DNA from: Shinella yambaruensis
GTDB lineage: Bacteria > Pseudomonadota > Alphaproteobacteria > Rhizobiales > Rhizobiaceae
Reading direction: 5' to 3'
Assembly (NCBI RefSeq): GCF_022899355.1
Contig: NZ_JALJCK010000008.1
Span: 62,001-126,000, forward strand
Length of the DNA: 64,000 nt
The notes below the pieces were generated by a model. The model searched no databases. It had not been told where the DNA came from and was given only the letters and a program-made list of their open reading frames with translations. The position numbers and the translations under genes are program-made. This document shows, piece after piece, positions 8,606 to 16,772 of this stretch (positions are counted from its first letter, which is position 1; each line of letters opens with the position of its first letter).

Positions 8606-9451
8606 ATGAGCATTGACGAGGGGGCGATCGATCGCCGGGAGGCCTTCCTGCACGCGCTTGTCCGCGAGGCGGCGGAGCTTGCCCGCGCCGGCTTTGCCCG
8701 GCAGACGGGCCAGGCGGTCAGCATGAAGGGCCCGCAGGACTACCTGACGGAGACCGACGGGCAGGTGGAAGACCATCTGCGCGCCCGGATCTCGGAGGCT
8801 TTCCCCGAGGACGGCTTCCTCGGCGAGGAGAGCGGCGGCGAGCCCGGCCGGCAGGCCTGGGTGGTCGATCCCATCGACGGCACGGCCAATTTCGCCCGCG
8901 CGATCCCGCATTTCTGCGTCGCAATCGCCTTCATCGCCAGGGGCGAGGTGCAGCTCGGCGCCATCGTCAACCCGGTGCTGGACGAGGTCTATTTCGCCCG
9001 CCTCGGCCGCGGGGCGCACCGCAACGGCAAGCCGATCCGCGTTTCCGCCACGAGCGACATTACCGCCACCTCCTTCGAGATGGGCTGGTCGAACCGCCGG
9101 CCGCTCGCCCGCTATATCGGCGCGCTCAACGCGCTCTTCGAGGCGGGCAGCAATGTGCGGCGCGGCGCCTGCGGGGCGCTGGGGCTCGCCTATGTTGCGG
9201 ACGGGCGCAGCGACGGCTATGCGGAGCTGCACATGAATTCCTGGGATTGCCTTGCCGGCCTCCTGCTCGTGCGCGAGGCGGGCGGGGTGACGGGGCCGTT
9301 CCTGTCGCTCGGCGGGCTGACCGACGGCGCGGCGGTGCTGGCCGCCGCGCCCGGCGTCGCCGCCATCCTGTCGGAGGCGACGGGCATTCCCCTTCTGACC
9401 GGGCCGGACCTTCTGGCCGTGGCGGAAGAAGAGCATCGGAGAACCGCATGA
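8606..9451 (+). CDS. Inositol-monophosphatase-family phosphatase (second copy)
   Basis: 281 residues. All family motifs are present: GEESGG, WVVDPIDGTANFARAIP and NSWDCLAGLLLVREAGG. Unlike the copy at 3363 it keeps the canonical DGTxNF. It is probably a Mg-dependent sugar or inositol monophosphatase in the cytoplasm. Overlaps the next gene by 4 nt (ATGA), and so is coupled to a tyrosine-phosphatase-like protein. Same operon as the AfuABC-like transporter. Confidence 0.88.
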   Translation: MSIDEGAIDRREAFLHALVREAAELARAGFARQTGQAVSMKGPQDYLTETDGQVEDHLRARISEAFPEDGFLGEESGGEPGRQAWVVDPIDGTANFARAIPHFCVAIAFIARGEVQLGAIVNPVLDEVYFARLGRGAHRNGKPIRVSATSDITATSFEMGWSNRRPLARYIGALNALFEAGSNVRRGACGALGLAYVADGRSDGYAELHMNSWDCLAGLLLVREAGGVTGPFLSLGGLTDGAAVLAAAPGVAAILSEATGIPLLTGPDLLAVAEEEHRRTA

Positions 9452-10089
9452 CCGACAAACCCACCCGCCACTACGATCGCCCGCCGATCAGCCGCGTCTA
9501 CGAGAACCTGCCGGGCTTCGGCGTCGATCTCTTCGTCGGCGGCCGCGAGGGGGCGTCGGACGTGCCGCTACTGCGCGAGAACGGCATTTCCACCGTGCTC
9601 AACTGCGCGGTCAACCTCGACTTCAACTATGTCGCGGCGCCCGACGAGGTCTCGCATGACAGCCGCGTCGGCTACGGCCCGGCGCCCATCCGCTACTACA
9701 AGCTCGGCATCGTCGACGGCCCCGGCAATCCCGACACGATGTTCCTCGCCGGCTACTACCAGCTGCTCGGCGCCTTGCAGCAGGTCCTGCCGGAAAAGCC
9801 GAGCTATCCCATGCGCGAGCGCGGCAACGTGCTGGTCAACTGCCGGGCGGGGCGCTCCCGCTCGGTGATCCTCGCCGCGCTCTTGCTGCATTTGCAGATC
9901 CCCGGCGAATTCCCGACGCTTGGCTCCGCGGTCGACCATGTGCGGGTGAAGCGCGAGCTGCGCCCCGACGAATGGCACGAGACGCCGAAGCCCATGCTTG
10001 TCGCCGCCGCCGAGAGCGCCGCCGGCTGGGTGCGCCTCGTCGAGGCCGACCGCGTCCGCGCCGCCGCCCCCGCAAGAGCCACCGCATGA
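9448..10089 (+). CDS. Tyrosine/dual-specificity phosphatase-like protein
   Basis: 213 residues. A CX5R phosphate-binding loop is visible (NCRAGRSR, Cys about 132, Arg about 138), and an Asp in VDGPGN (about 90) could be the general acid. The histidine that normally precedes the catalytic Cys is Asn, so activity or Cys pKa may differ. The fold resembles DSP or PTEN-like cysteine phosphatases, which in some bacteria act on inositol phosphates rather than proteins. Both ends overlap neighbours by 4 nt. In this setting a small-molecule phosphatase is more likely than a signalling enzyme (inference). Confidence 0.7.
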   Translation: MTDKPTRHYDRPPISRVYENLPGFGVDLFVGGREGASDVPLLRENGISTVLNCAVNLDFNYVAAPDEVSHDSRVGYGPAPIRYYKLGIVDGPGNPDTMFLAGYYQLLGALQQVLPEKPSYPMRERGNVLVNCRAGRSRSVILAALLLHLQIPGEFPTLGSAVDHVRVKRELRPDEWHETPKPMLVAAAESAAGWVRLVEADRVRAAAPARATA

Positions 10090-11675
10090 TCCGCATCGCC
10101 GTCATCGCCGATCCGCATGTGCATGATTGCGCCTGGATACCGGATGGTTCCGGCCTGCCCGGCGCCATCCGCAGCTTTACTGAAACCGCCGCCTCGACGC
10201 GCGTCTTCAACGAAAGCATCCCCGCCTTCCGCGCCGCGCTGGACCGCGTCGCCGAGGCCGGCGTGAAGATCGTGCTCCTCGTCGGCGACCTCACCGACGA
10301 CGGCCAGCGACCGAACATCCGCGCCGCGCTCGCCCTTGTTGAGGAGTACCGCCGGCGCCACGGCCTCCGCGTGCTGATGACCCCCGGCAACCACGATTTC
10401 TACGCCCTTGCGGGCCGGCCGCAGGACAAGAGCTTCCTCATGGCCGACGGCCGGTCGCTGCTCCTCAGAAGCGCCGATTGCCCGGAGGCGGCGACGCTCG
10501 GCACGGCGGAGGCGCTCGCCATGCTCTCCGGCCTCGGCTTCATGCCCGAGGCGGGCGACCTGCACTGGGAAAGCCCCTTCGGCACCGATCCGGCCTGGGA
10601 GGCCCGCAGCTACGAGGCGGTGAGCCCGGACGGCGGCACGCACTGCCGGATGATCGATTCCTCCTATCTCGTCGAACCGGTGGAAGGCCTCTGGGTGCTC
10701 GCCGTCGACGCCAATGTCTGCGTGCCGCGCGACGGGGCGGGCGACCTTGCCGATCCCGGAGAGTTCCACGATCCGACCGACGGCGGCTGGCGGGCCGTGC
10801 TCGCGCATCGCGCTCATCTCTTTTCCTGGATGGCGGACGTGGCGACGCGGGCGAAGGCGAAGGGCAAGCGGCTCGTCGCCTTCTCGCACTATCCGGCGCT
10901 CGATCCGCTCGGCGGCGTGTCGAGCGAGGAGGTCGCGCTGTTCGGCCCCACCGGCCTTGCCCGCCGCGCGCCGACGGCCGCGGTGGCCGACGCCTTCGCC
11001 GCGACCGGCGTTTCCCTGCATTTCTCCGGCCATCTCCATGTCAACGACACGGCGCGGCACGAGACGGGCGCGGGACGCTTCGTCAACATCGCGGTTCCCT
11101 CGCCGGTCGGCTACGGGCCGGGCCTGAAGATCGTCGACCTCTACGCTGATCGCAGCGAGATCCGCACGCTCTCTCTCCGGCAGGTGCCCGGCCACGACGC
11201 GGCCTTCGCAGCCTACCGCACCGAGGCGGCGCGGGAAGGGGCGGCGGAGCTCGCCGCGAGTTCCGCGCCCGACCACGGCACCTTCCTCAGCCGCCATCTC
11301 GTCAACCTCGTGCACGGGCGTTACCTCGCGCGCGAATGGCCGCGCGACATGGTGGAGTTCGTGCGCACGGCGACGGTCGCCGACCTTCTCGAAGCGCTCG
11401 GGCTCGCCGCCGCCGGCGCGCCGGCCTTCGGCCTCAACGAGCTCGTCGAGGACTGGTACCGGCTGCGCAAGGCGGGCGAGCTCAGCCACGCGGACATCGC
11501 ATCCGACCGCCTCGCCTTCTACCGGGACCTTTGCGCAAGGGCGCCGCATATCGAGGGCGACGGCCTGCCGGCCCGCTTTTCCACGCTGCTGCGCATGATG
11601 CGCGCCTATCTCGAGCGCCCGCCGAATCGGGATTTCTCCCTCAGCCTGCCCGACCTCGTCGTCCGGGCGCTTTAG
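10086..11675 (+). CDS. Metallophosphoesterase (calcineurin-like)
   Basis: 529 residues. The dinuclear-metal motifs are all there: ADPHVHD near the N-terminus, VGDLTDDG, PGNHDF, FSHYP and SGHLHVND. The first about 380 residues hold the catalytic domain; the rest is an unrecognised C-terminal extension. No signal peptide is seen, so it is probably cytoplasmic. Substrate unknown: the class includes nucleotidases, cyclic-nucleotide and glycerophosphodiester phosphodiesterases. Last gene of the operon, coupled by ATGA to the CX5R phosphatase, followed by a Rhizobiaceae-type repeat. Confidence 0.85.
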   Translation: MIRIAVIADPHVHDCAWIPDGSGLPGAIRSFTETAASTRVFNESIPAFRAALDRVAEAGVKIVLLVGDLTDDGQRPNIRAALALVEEYRRRHGLRVLMTPGNHDFYALAGRPQDKSFLMADGRSLLLRSADCPEAATLGTAEALAMLSGLGFMPEAGDLHWESPFGTDPAWEARSYEAVSPDGGTHCRMIDSSYLVEPVEGLWVLAVDANVCVPRDGAGDLADPGEFHDPTDGGWRAVLAHRAHLFSWMADVATRAKAKGKRLVAFSHYPALDPLGGVSSEEVALFGPTGLARRAPTAAVADAFAATGVSLHFSGHLHVNDTARHETGAGRFVNIAVPSPVGYGPGLKIVDLYADRSEIRTLSLRQVPGHDAAFAAYRTEAAREGAAELAASSAPDHGTFLSRHLVNLVHGRYLAREWPRDMVEFVRTATVADLLEALGLAAAGAPAFGLNELVEDWYRLRKAGELSHADIASDRLAFYRDLCARAPHIEGDGLPARFSTLLRMMRAYLERPPNRDFSLSLPDLVVRAL

Positions 11676-11773
11676 AGTTTGTCAGGAAAAGTGGGAGCCG
11701 GTTTTCCCGAAGAGACAAACGAAAACAAAGAAACCGAGAATCTGTCTGGTTCAGAATGAACCTGAAAGATTCT
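11676..11773. repeat. Rhizobiaceae-type intergenic repeat with two nested hairpins
   Basis: First hairpin: TTTGTC (11678-11683)/GACAAA (11714-11719) with inner GGAAAA/TTTTCC. Second: AGAATCT (11737-11743)/AGATTCT (11767-11773) with inner GGTTCA/TGAACC. It fills the gap between convergent genes and may terminate both. I recall this sequence as a frequent rhizobial repeat; only one copy is in the window. Confidence 0.65.
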
Positions 11774-12788
11774 AGGGCCGCACGCTCTTGCGCCAGGCGA
11801 CCTGCGTCGGCAGGCGCTTGGGCGGGGCGGGGTCGGCCTCGTCCTTCTCGATGATGGAGACGATATGGTCGGCGATCTCGCCGATCGGCTGGCGGAAGGT
11901 GGTGAGGTTGTAGCCGATCCAGCCGGCCTGCGGGATGTCGTCGAAGCCGACGACGCAGAGCGCCTCGGGGATGTCGAGGCGGAATTCCAGCCGCGCCACG
12001 TCCATGAAGCCGAGCGCCAGCAGGTCGGTGACGCAGAACACGCCGTCCGGCCGGCCGGAGGCGCCGAGCAGCTGGCGGGCGCCTTCCGCGCCGGTCGCGT
12101 AGCTGGTCGGCCCGGCACGGCTGACCTGCGCTTCGAGACCGAGCTCGGCGGCAGCGGCGACGAAGGATTGCTCGCGCGTCACGATGCTCGGCGTGCCCGC
12201 CGTCGAGCTGACCACGGCAAGGCGCCGGCAGCCGGCCCGGTGCAGCATGAGGCAGGCCTCGCGCGCCGCGCTCTCATTGTCCACCAGCACGATCTCCGGC
12301 CCCTCGATCGGGTCGTCGCGGTTGATGAGGATGACGCGCTGGCCGTTCTCGATGCAGGTCTCGATCAGCGAGACGGGCGGCGCGCCGGACACCACCACCG
12401 TGGCGTCGGCGCGGTAGTTCAGCGTCTGGCGCAGCGCCGCCTCGACATTGTCCGGCTGGCCGGCCGTGTTCAGCACCATGACCACCTTGCCGATCGCCTG
12501 CAGCTTGCGCGTGGTGACCTCCACCACATTGGAGTGGAAGGGCGCCTGCAGCTCCGCCACGATCATGCAGACGATGCCGGACCGGTGATGGATCAGCCCG
12601 CGCGCCAGGTGGTTGACGTGGTAGCCGAGCTTTTCCGCCGCCGCGAGCACCTTGGCGCGCGTCGCCGGCGAAACGCTGGCCCCGTCGGTGAAGGTGCGCG
12701 AGACGGCCGAGCGCGAGACGCCCGCGAGCTCGGCCACGCGAATGGCGCTGACCGAGGCCTTTTTCGGCCTGGACCTGGATGTCGTCAC
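11772..12788 (-). CDS. LacI-family transcriptional regulator
   Basis: 338 residues from GTG 12788. The helix-turn-helix (SAIRVAELAGVSRSAVSRTF, about residues 12-31) and hinge are followed by a periplasmic-binding-protein-like ligand domain. GTG is preferred over ATG 12818 because AGGCAGG lies 5 nt before it. Convergent with the phosphatase operon and divergent from the amidohydrolase gene at 13010. Two copies of the TGCACGGCTGTGCA-type palindrome lie upstream of it and two lie before the transporter operon at 4386, so it probably controls that operon and itself. Confidence 0.9.
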   Translation of the reverse strand: MTTSRSRPKKASVSAIRVAELAGVSRSAVSRTFTDGASVSPATRAKVLAAAEKLGYHVNHLARGLIHHRSGIVCMIVAELQAPFHSNVVEVTTRKLQAIGKVVMVLNTAGQPDNVEAALRQTLNYRADATVVVSGAPPVSLIETCIENGQRVILINRDDPIEGPEIVLVDNESAAREACLMLHRAGCRRLAVVSSTAGTPSIVTREQSFVAAAAELGLEAQVSRAGPTSYATGAEGARQLLGASGRPDGVFCVTDLLALGFMDVARLEFRLDIPEALCVVGFDDIPQAGWIGYNLTTFRQPIGEIADHIVSIIEKDEADPAPPKRLPTQVAWRKSVRP

Positions 12789-12839
12789 GTCTTCCTGCCT
12801 CCGGATGCGTTTGTGCATACTTGCGCATACTCTTCGCCC

Positions 12840-12856
12840 TGTGCAAAGCCGCAGCG
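12840..12856. promoter_or_regulatory. Operator-like palindrome, copy 4 (degenerate)
   Basis: TGTGCAAAGCCGCAGCG shares GCAAAGCCG with the reverse complement of copy 2. About 50 bp upstream of the lacI start codon, consistent with autoregulation. Confidence 0.35.
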
Positions 12857-12930
12857 TTATGAATTTCCCCGGAAAAGCGTGAAATCGCGGGATCGCACCG
12901 CCATTCCCACCATCGGTCCCGCGCCGGATT

Positions 12931-12946
12931 TCGCACGGCTGTGCAA
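12931..12946. promoter_or_regulatory. Operator-like palindrome, copy 3
   Basis: TCGCACGGCTGTGCAA; the core GCACGGCTGTGC is identical to copy 1. It lies between the divergent lacI gene and the amidohydrolase gene, so it may also bring the 13.0-16.75 kb module under this regulator. Confidence 0.5.
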
Positions 12947-13009
12947 GCAGCTCTCCGCCGACCGGCGGGCGGCAAGGGAACCCGAATCCGTCTTTCGCGT
13001 TATGGCTGC

Positions 13010-13843
13010 ATGACGGACCTGATCGAGAACGATGGACGGCGGGAAGGGGCGCTCTGGAGCGTTGCACGCGGCCAGTCGCCGATCATCGGCACCGCCATTC
13101 ACGACGGCCACCTGCTGCGCAGCGACCTTGCGGCACGCATGAAGCTCGACGCCGCCGGCCGGCTGCGCGAGGAGGACCCTTTCACCGCCGCCTTCATCGA
13201 AGATATTGGCAACCGGATCGTCGTCCACCGTTCGCGCTTCGAGGTGGACCTGAACCGGCAGCGCGAGGGCGCCGTCTATCTGCGCCCGGAACAGGCCTGG
13301 GGCCTCGACATCTGGGCCGAGCCGCCCGGCCAGGAGGCGCTGGAGACGCTGCTTGCCCAGCACGACGGCTACTATGCCATGCTGAAGGCCGTGCTTTTGG
13401 ACATGGAGCGTGCGCATGGCCGCTTCGTCCTCCTCGACATGCACAGCTACAACCATCGCCGGGCCGGCCCCGACGGGCCGCCGACCGCGCAGGCGGAGGC
13501 GCCGGACATCAATATCGGCACCTTCTCCATGGACAGGGCGTTCTGGGCGCCGGTGGTCGATGCCTTCATGGCCTGTCTGCGCGAGCAGCCGTTCCCCGGC
13601 CGGCAGCTCGACGTCCGGGAAAACGTCGCCTTTGCCGGCAAGGGCGAGCAGACGCGCTTCGTGCACCAGCATTTCCCTGGCCGCGGCTGCGCCATCGCCG
13701 TGGAGTTCAAGAAGATCTTCATGGACGAGTGGACGGGCGCGCCGGACCGGGAGGCGATCGATGCCTTTCGCGCCGCCATCCGCGCCAGCCTGCCGGTGCT
13801 CGAAGGCGCTCTCCGGGCCATGCCGGGCGGGGACGGGCCATGA
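13010..13843 (+). CDS. N-formylglutamate amidohydrolase-like protein
   Basis: 277 residues. HutG2/FGase-family features are visible: IHDGHLL near residue 30, a metal-site DMHSYNHR around 143-148, DINIGT and VEFKKIFMDEWTG. The family releases glutamate from N-formylglutamate in histidine breakdown, but no hut gene is near. Instead it is coupled by ATGA to a DUF1704 metallopeptidase-like gene and then to an ATP-grasp ligase, so it more likely deacylates a product of that module (inference). No strong ribosome-binding site precedes ATG 13010. Confidence 0.8.
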   Translation: MTDLIENDGRREGALWSVARGQSPIIGTAIHDGHLLRSDLAARMKLDAAGRLREEDPFTAAFIEDIGNRIVVHRSRFEVDLNRQREGAVYLRPEQAWGLDIWAEPPGQEALETLLAQHDGYYAMLKAVLLDMERAHGRFVLLDMHSYNHRRAGPDGPPTAQAEAPDINIGTFSMDRAFWAPVVDAFMACLREQPFPGRQLDVRENVAFAGKGEQTRFVHQHFPGRGCAIAVEFKKIFMDEWTGAPDREAIDAFRAAIRASLPVLEGALRAMPGGDGP

Positions 13844-15693
13844 GCGGGCGTGCCCGCAAGGCGGCGGACCCGCTCGCCGCGGTCGCCGCCGCGCTGGAGC
13901 GCGGCCTTCCCGTCCGGCTCGACCTGCCGCGCCGCGGCCGGCTCCACCTCGATCGCCCGCTGCCGTTTCTCGCCGTGCATGTGAACCGGCGCTCGGCTCC
14001 CGCCGCCCGCGCGGCCACCATGGCCAATGCCGCCTATCTCCTGGCCGGAAACCTCTCCGACGCCGCGGCCATCGTGCGCCTCGTCGGTGAACGGATGCGC
14101 GAGGAATTCGGCGCCTTCCTCGTGCTCGATTTCGGTGAGCTTGCACGCGACCAGTTGGCCGCGGACACGCCCTATCTCGCGCCCTTCGAGATCAGCGTCT
14201 CGGCCTCGCCCGATGCGGCGGCGGAGCGTGCGCAGTCGGCCTTCGTCGGTGCGGTGGAGAAGATCGACGGCCGCTACCGCGCGCCGCGCATCGCACGGCC
14301 GACGCTTGCCGAGGACCCCCATGCGGGCCTTGCCCGGCGCCTGCCGGATATCCCGACGCTCACCGTGCGCGTCGCGCCGATCTACCGGGTGCCGACCTCG
14401 CGCGCCGTCTATCCCGAGCTGCAGGGCCGGCTGGTCGCCCACCTGGTCGATGCCGGGCTGCGTGCGGCAAGCCAGTTCGCCCGCGCCGAGACGGCGCTGG
14501 CGCCCGCCACCCACCGGGCGCTCGGCCGGCGCGTCTTCGTCGAGGCGGTGACCCGCGCCGACCGTGCCATGGACGATATCGCCGCCAGCTTCGATTTCCT
14601 GCTCGCGGTGACACCGATCAATGCCGATGCTGCCTTCGAAGCCTTCCGCGCGGCCGGCTGCGAGCGCGCGCCGACCTTTCTCTACCGCCCGCTCGCCATC
14701 GACATCGCCGCGCGCAAGAAGGCGCTGTTCTCCATTGACCTCGACCGGTTCGAGGATCCGGTGCTGGAACGGCTCTACGGCGAAAAGCAGCAGGAGCTGG
14801 ACCTGCAGCTCTCCATGCTCGCCGCCCGCGAGGATGCCCGCTTCGTCGAGATGAGCCGGGCGCTCTACGGCTCCGTCGACGGCCGGCTGGCGAAGGTCGC
14901 CGGCGATATCCTGGAGGCGACCGCGAAACCCGGCCGCAAGGCCGCCCCGCAGGAGGTGGACCATCGCTATGTCGAGCGGCGGGCGCGCGCGATGATCGAC
15001 CGCTACAGCGCGCAGTTCTCCGCCTTCGCGCCGAGCGTCGAGGTGCGCAACGACCTTCCGCCCGGGCTGATGGTGTCGAGCGACCGGCTGCTGATCGCCC
15101 GCACCACGACGATGGCGCGCGAGCGGGTCGAGGCGCTGCTGAGCCACGAGGTCGGCGTGCATCTCCTCACCTATTGCAACGGCTCCGGCCACGGGCTGCG
15201 GCTCTTCCGTTCCGGTCTCGCCGGCTACGAGGGGGCGCAGGAGGGGCTGGCGGTGCTGGCGGAATATCTCGTCGGCGGCATGACGACGGCCCGCCTCCGG
15301 CTGATCGCCGCGCGGGTGGTCGCCTGCGCCGCCATGCTCGACGGGGCGGGTTTCGTGGAGACCTACCGGCTGCTGGTGCGAGAGCATGGCTTTGCCCCGT
15401 CCGGCGCCTTCAACATCGCGCTTCGCCTCCACCGCGGCGGCGGGCTTGCCAAGGATGCGGTCTACCTGCGCGGCCTCCTGGAAATCCTCGCGCATCTGCG
15501 CGGCGGCGGCGATCTCGAGCCGTTCTGGCTCGGCAAGATCGCGGCCCGCCACTTCGCCGTCATGCAGGAGCTCAGCCTGCGCGGCCTGCTCAAGGCGCCG
15601 CGCCTGACGCCGCAATTCCTGACCGCCAAGGGCGCGCAGGAGCGCCTTGCCCGGCTGCGCGCCGGCCTTTCACCCCTCGATCTCATCGCCTGA
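13840..15693 (+). CDS. DUF1704 'QEGLA motif' protein, predicted zinc carboxypeptidase
   Basis: 617 residues. It has the family signature QEGLA at 467-471 and an HExxxH metal site (HEVGVH, 436-441); Glu468 is well placed as third ligand. Pipelines call the family 'flavohemoglobin expression-modulating QEGLA motif protein', a name with little functional content. Eukaryotic DUF1704 relatives (MATCAP/TMCP) are tubulin tyrosine carboxypeptidases, so a bacterial carboxypeptidase that trims a C-terminal residue is a reasonable prediction. No signal peptide is seen. It overlaps the amidohydrolase by 4 nt, and its stop overlaps the ribosome-binding site (GAGGAGG) of the ATP-grasp gene. Confidence 0.85.
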   Translation: MSGRARKAADPLAAVAAALERGLPVRLDLPRRGRLHLDRPLPFLAVHVNRRSAPAARAATMANAAYLLAGNLSDAAAIVRLVGERMREEFGAFLVLDFGELARDQLAADTPYLAPFEISVSASPDAAAERAQSAFVGAVEKIDGRYRAPRIARPTLAEDPHAGLARRLPDIPTLTVRVAPIYRVPTSRAVYPELQGRLVAHLVDAGLRAASQFARAETALAPATHRALGRRVFVEAVTRADRAMDDIAASFDFLLAVTPINADAAFEAFRAAGCERAPTFLYRPLAIDIAARKKALFSIDLDRFEDPVLERLYGEKQQELDLQLSMLAAREDARFVEMSRALYGSVDGRLAKVAGDILEATAKPGRKAAPQEVDHRYVERRARAMIDRYSAQFSAFAPSVEVRNDLPPGLMVSSDRLLIARTTTMARERVEALLSHEVGVHLLTYCNGSGHGLRLFRSGLAGYEGAQEGLAVLAEYLVGGMTTARLRLIAARVVACAAMLDGAGFVETYRLLVREHGFAPSGAFNIALRLHRGGGLAKDAVYLRGLLEILAHLRGGGDLEPFWLGKIAARHFAVMQELSLRGLLKAPRLTPQFLTAKGAQERLARLRAGLSPLDLIA

Positions 15694-15703
15694 GGAGGCT
15701 CTC

Positions 15704-16753
15704 ATGCGCATCGCTTTCTTCGTCAACTCGATCGCCGACGAAACCCCGCAGTTCACCACGACGACGCTGGCGCTCGCCGCGCTCAACCGCGGCCACGAGA
15801 TTTGCTACGTCACGCCCGGCGATTTCGTGCTGCGCGCGGATGACAGCCTTGCCGTGCGCGGGCTGGTGCTGCCCTCCTCGGGCTACAAGAAGCCGGAGAC
15901 GCTGCACAAGGACCTGCAGGGGGAGAATACCGAGACGCGCATCTTCGACGTCGCGGAGATCGACGTCCTGTTCCTGCGCAACGACCCCTCGCTCGACGTG
16001 ACGGACCGGCCCTGGGCGGCCCATGCCGGGGCGCTGTTCGGGCGGCTTGCGGCGCTGCGGGGCACCCTGGTCGTCAACGATCCGGCCGGCCTCGCCAAGG
16101 CGCAGAACAAGCTCTACCTGCAGGATTTCCCGCCCTCCGTGCGCCCGGCCACGCTGGTCTCCAAGAGCATCGAGGAGATCCGCGGCTTCATCGCCGGGGA
16201 GAAGAAAAAGGGGGCGATCATCAAGCCCTTGCAGGGTTCGGGCGGCAAGAACGTCTTCAAGGTCGCCTCGCCCGACGACCAGAACCTCAACCAGATCTTC
16301 GAGGCGGTGAGCGGCGAGGGCTATCTCATCGCCCAGAGCTTCATGCCGGAGGCGAGCGAGGGCGACGTACGCTTCTTCGTGATGAACGGCCGGCCGCTGA
16401 TGCGCGACGGCAAATACGCCGCCTTCCGCCGCGTGCCGGCCAAGGGCGAGATCCGCTCCAACGTGCATGTCGGCGGCGGGCCGGTGCCGGTGGAGGTGAC
16501 GCCCGCCATGCTCGCCGTCGTCGAGGCGGTACGCCCGAAGCTCGTCGAGGACGGCATGTTCCTCGTCGGCCTCGACATCGTCGGCGACAAGATCCTGGAG
16601 ATCAACGTCTTCACGCCGGGCGGGCTCGGCAATCTGGCGCAGCTCTACGAGACCAACTTCTCCGACACGGTCATCGCCGCGCTGGAGGACAAGATCGCCA
16701 TGCGCGCGGCCTATGGCGGCCGGCTGGACAACAGCCGGCTCGCCACGCTGTGA
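15704..16753 (+). CDS. Glutathione-synthetase-like ATP-grasp ligase
   Basis: 349 residues. ATP-grasp features: KPLQGSGGKNVF (about residue 175), the adenine-side YLIAQSFMPEA, a DVRFFV strand, and Mg ligands in VGDKILEINVFTPGG. The N-terminal domain matches the glutathione synthetase substrate domain. GshB is usually near 310-320 residues and lies elsewhere in rhizobial genomes, so this is probably a paralogue joining a carboxylate to an amino acid or peptide. Its tight link to a carboxypeptidase-like and an amidohydrolase-like gene suggests a make-and-break cycle for an amide bond (inference). Confidence 0.85.
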   Translation: MRIAFFVNSIADETPQFTTTTLALAALNRGHEICYVTPGDFVLRADDSLAVRGLVLPSSGYKKPETLHKDLQGENTETRIFDVAEIDVLFLRNDPSLDVTDRPWAAHAGALFGRLAALRGTLVVNDPAGLAKAQNKLYLQDFPPSVRPATLVSKSIEEIRGFIAGEKKKGAIIKPLQGSGGKNVFKVASPDDQNLNQIFEAVSGEGYLIAQSFMPEASEGDVRFFVMNGRPLMRDGKYAAFRRVPAKGEIRSNVHVGGGPVPVEVTPAMLAVVEAVRPKLVEDGMFLVGLDIVGDKILEINVFTPGGLGNLAQLYETNFSDTVIAALEDKIAMRAAYGGRLDNSRLATL

Positions 16754-16772
16754 GCGGCGTGCCTCTCCCGTC

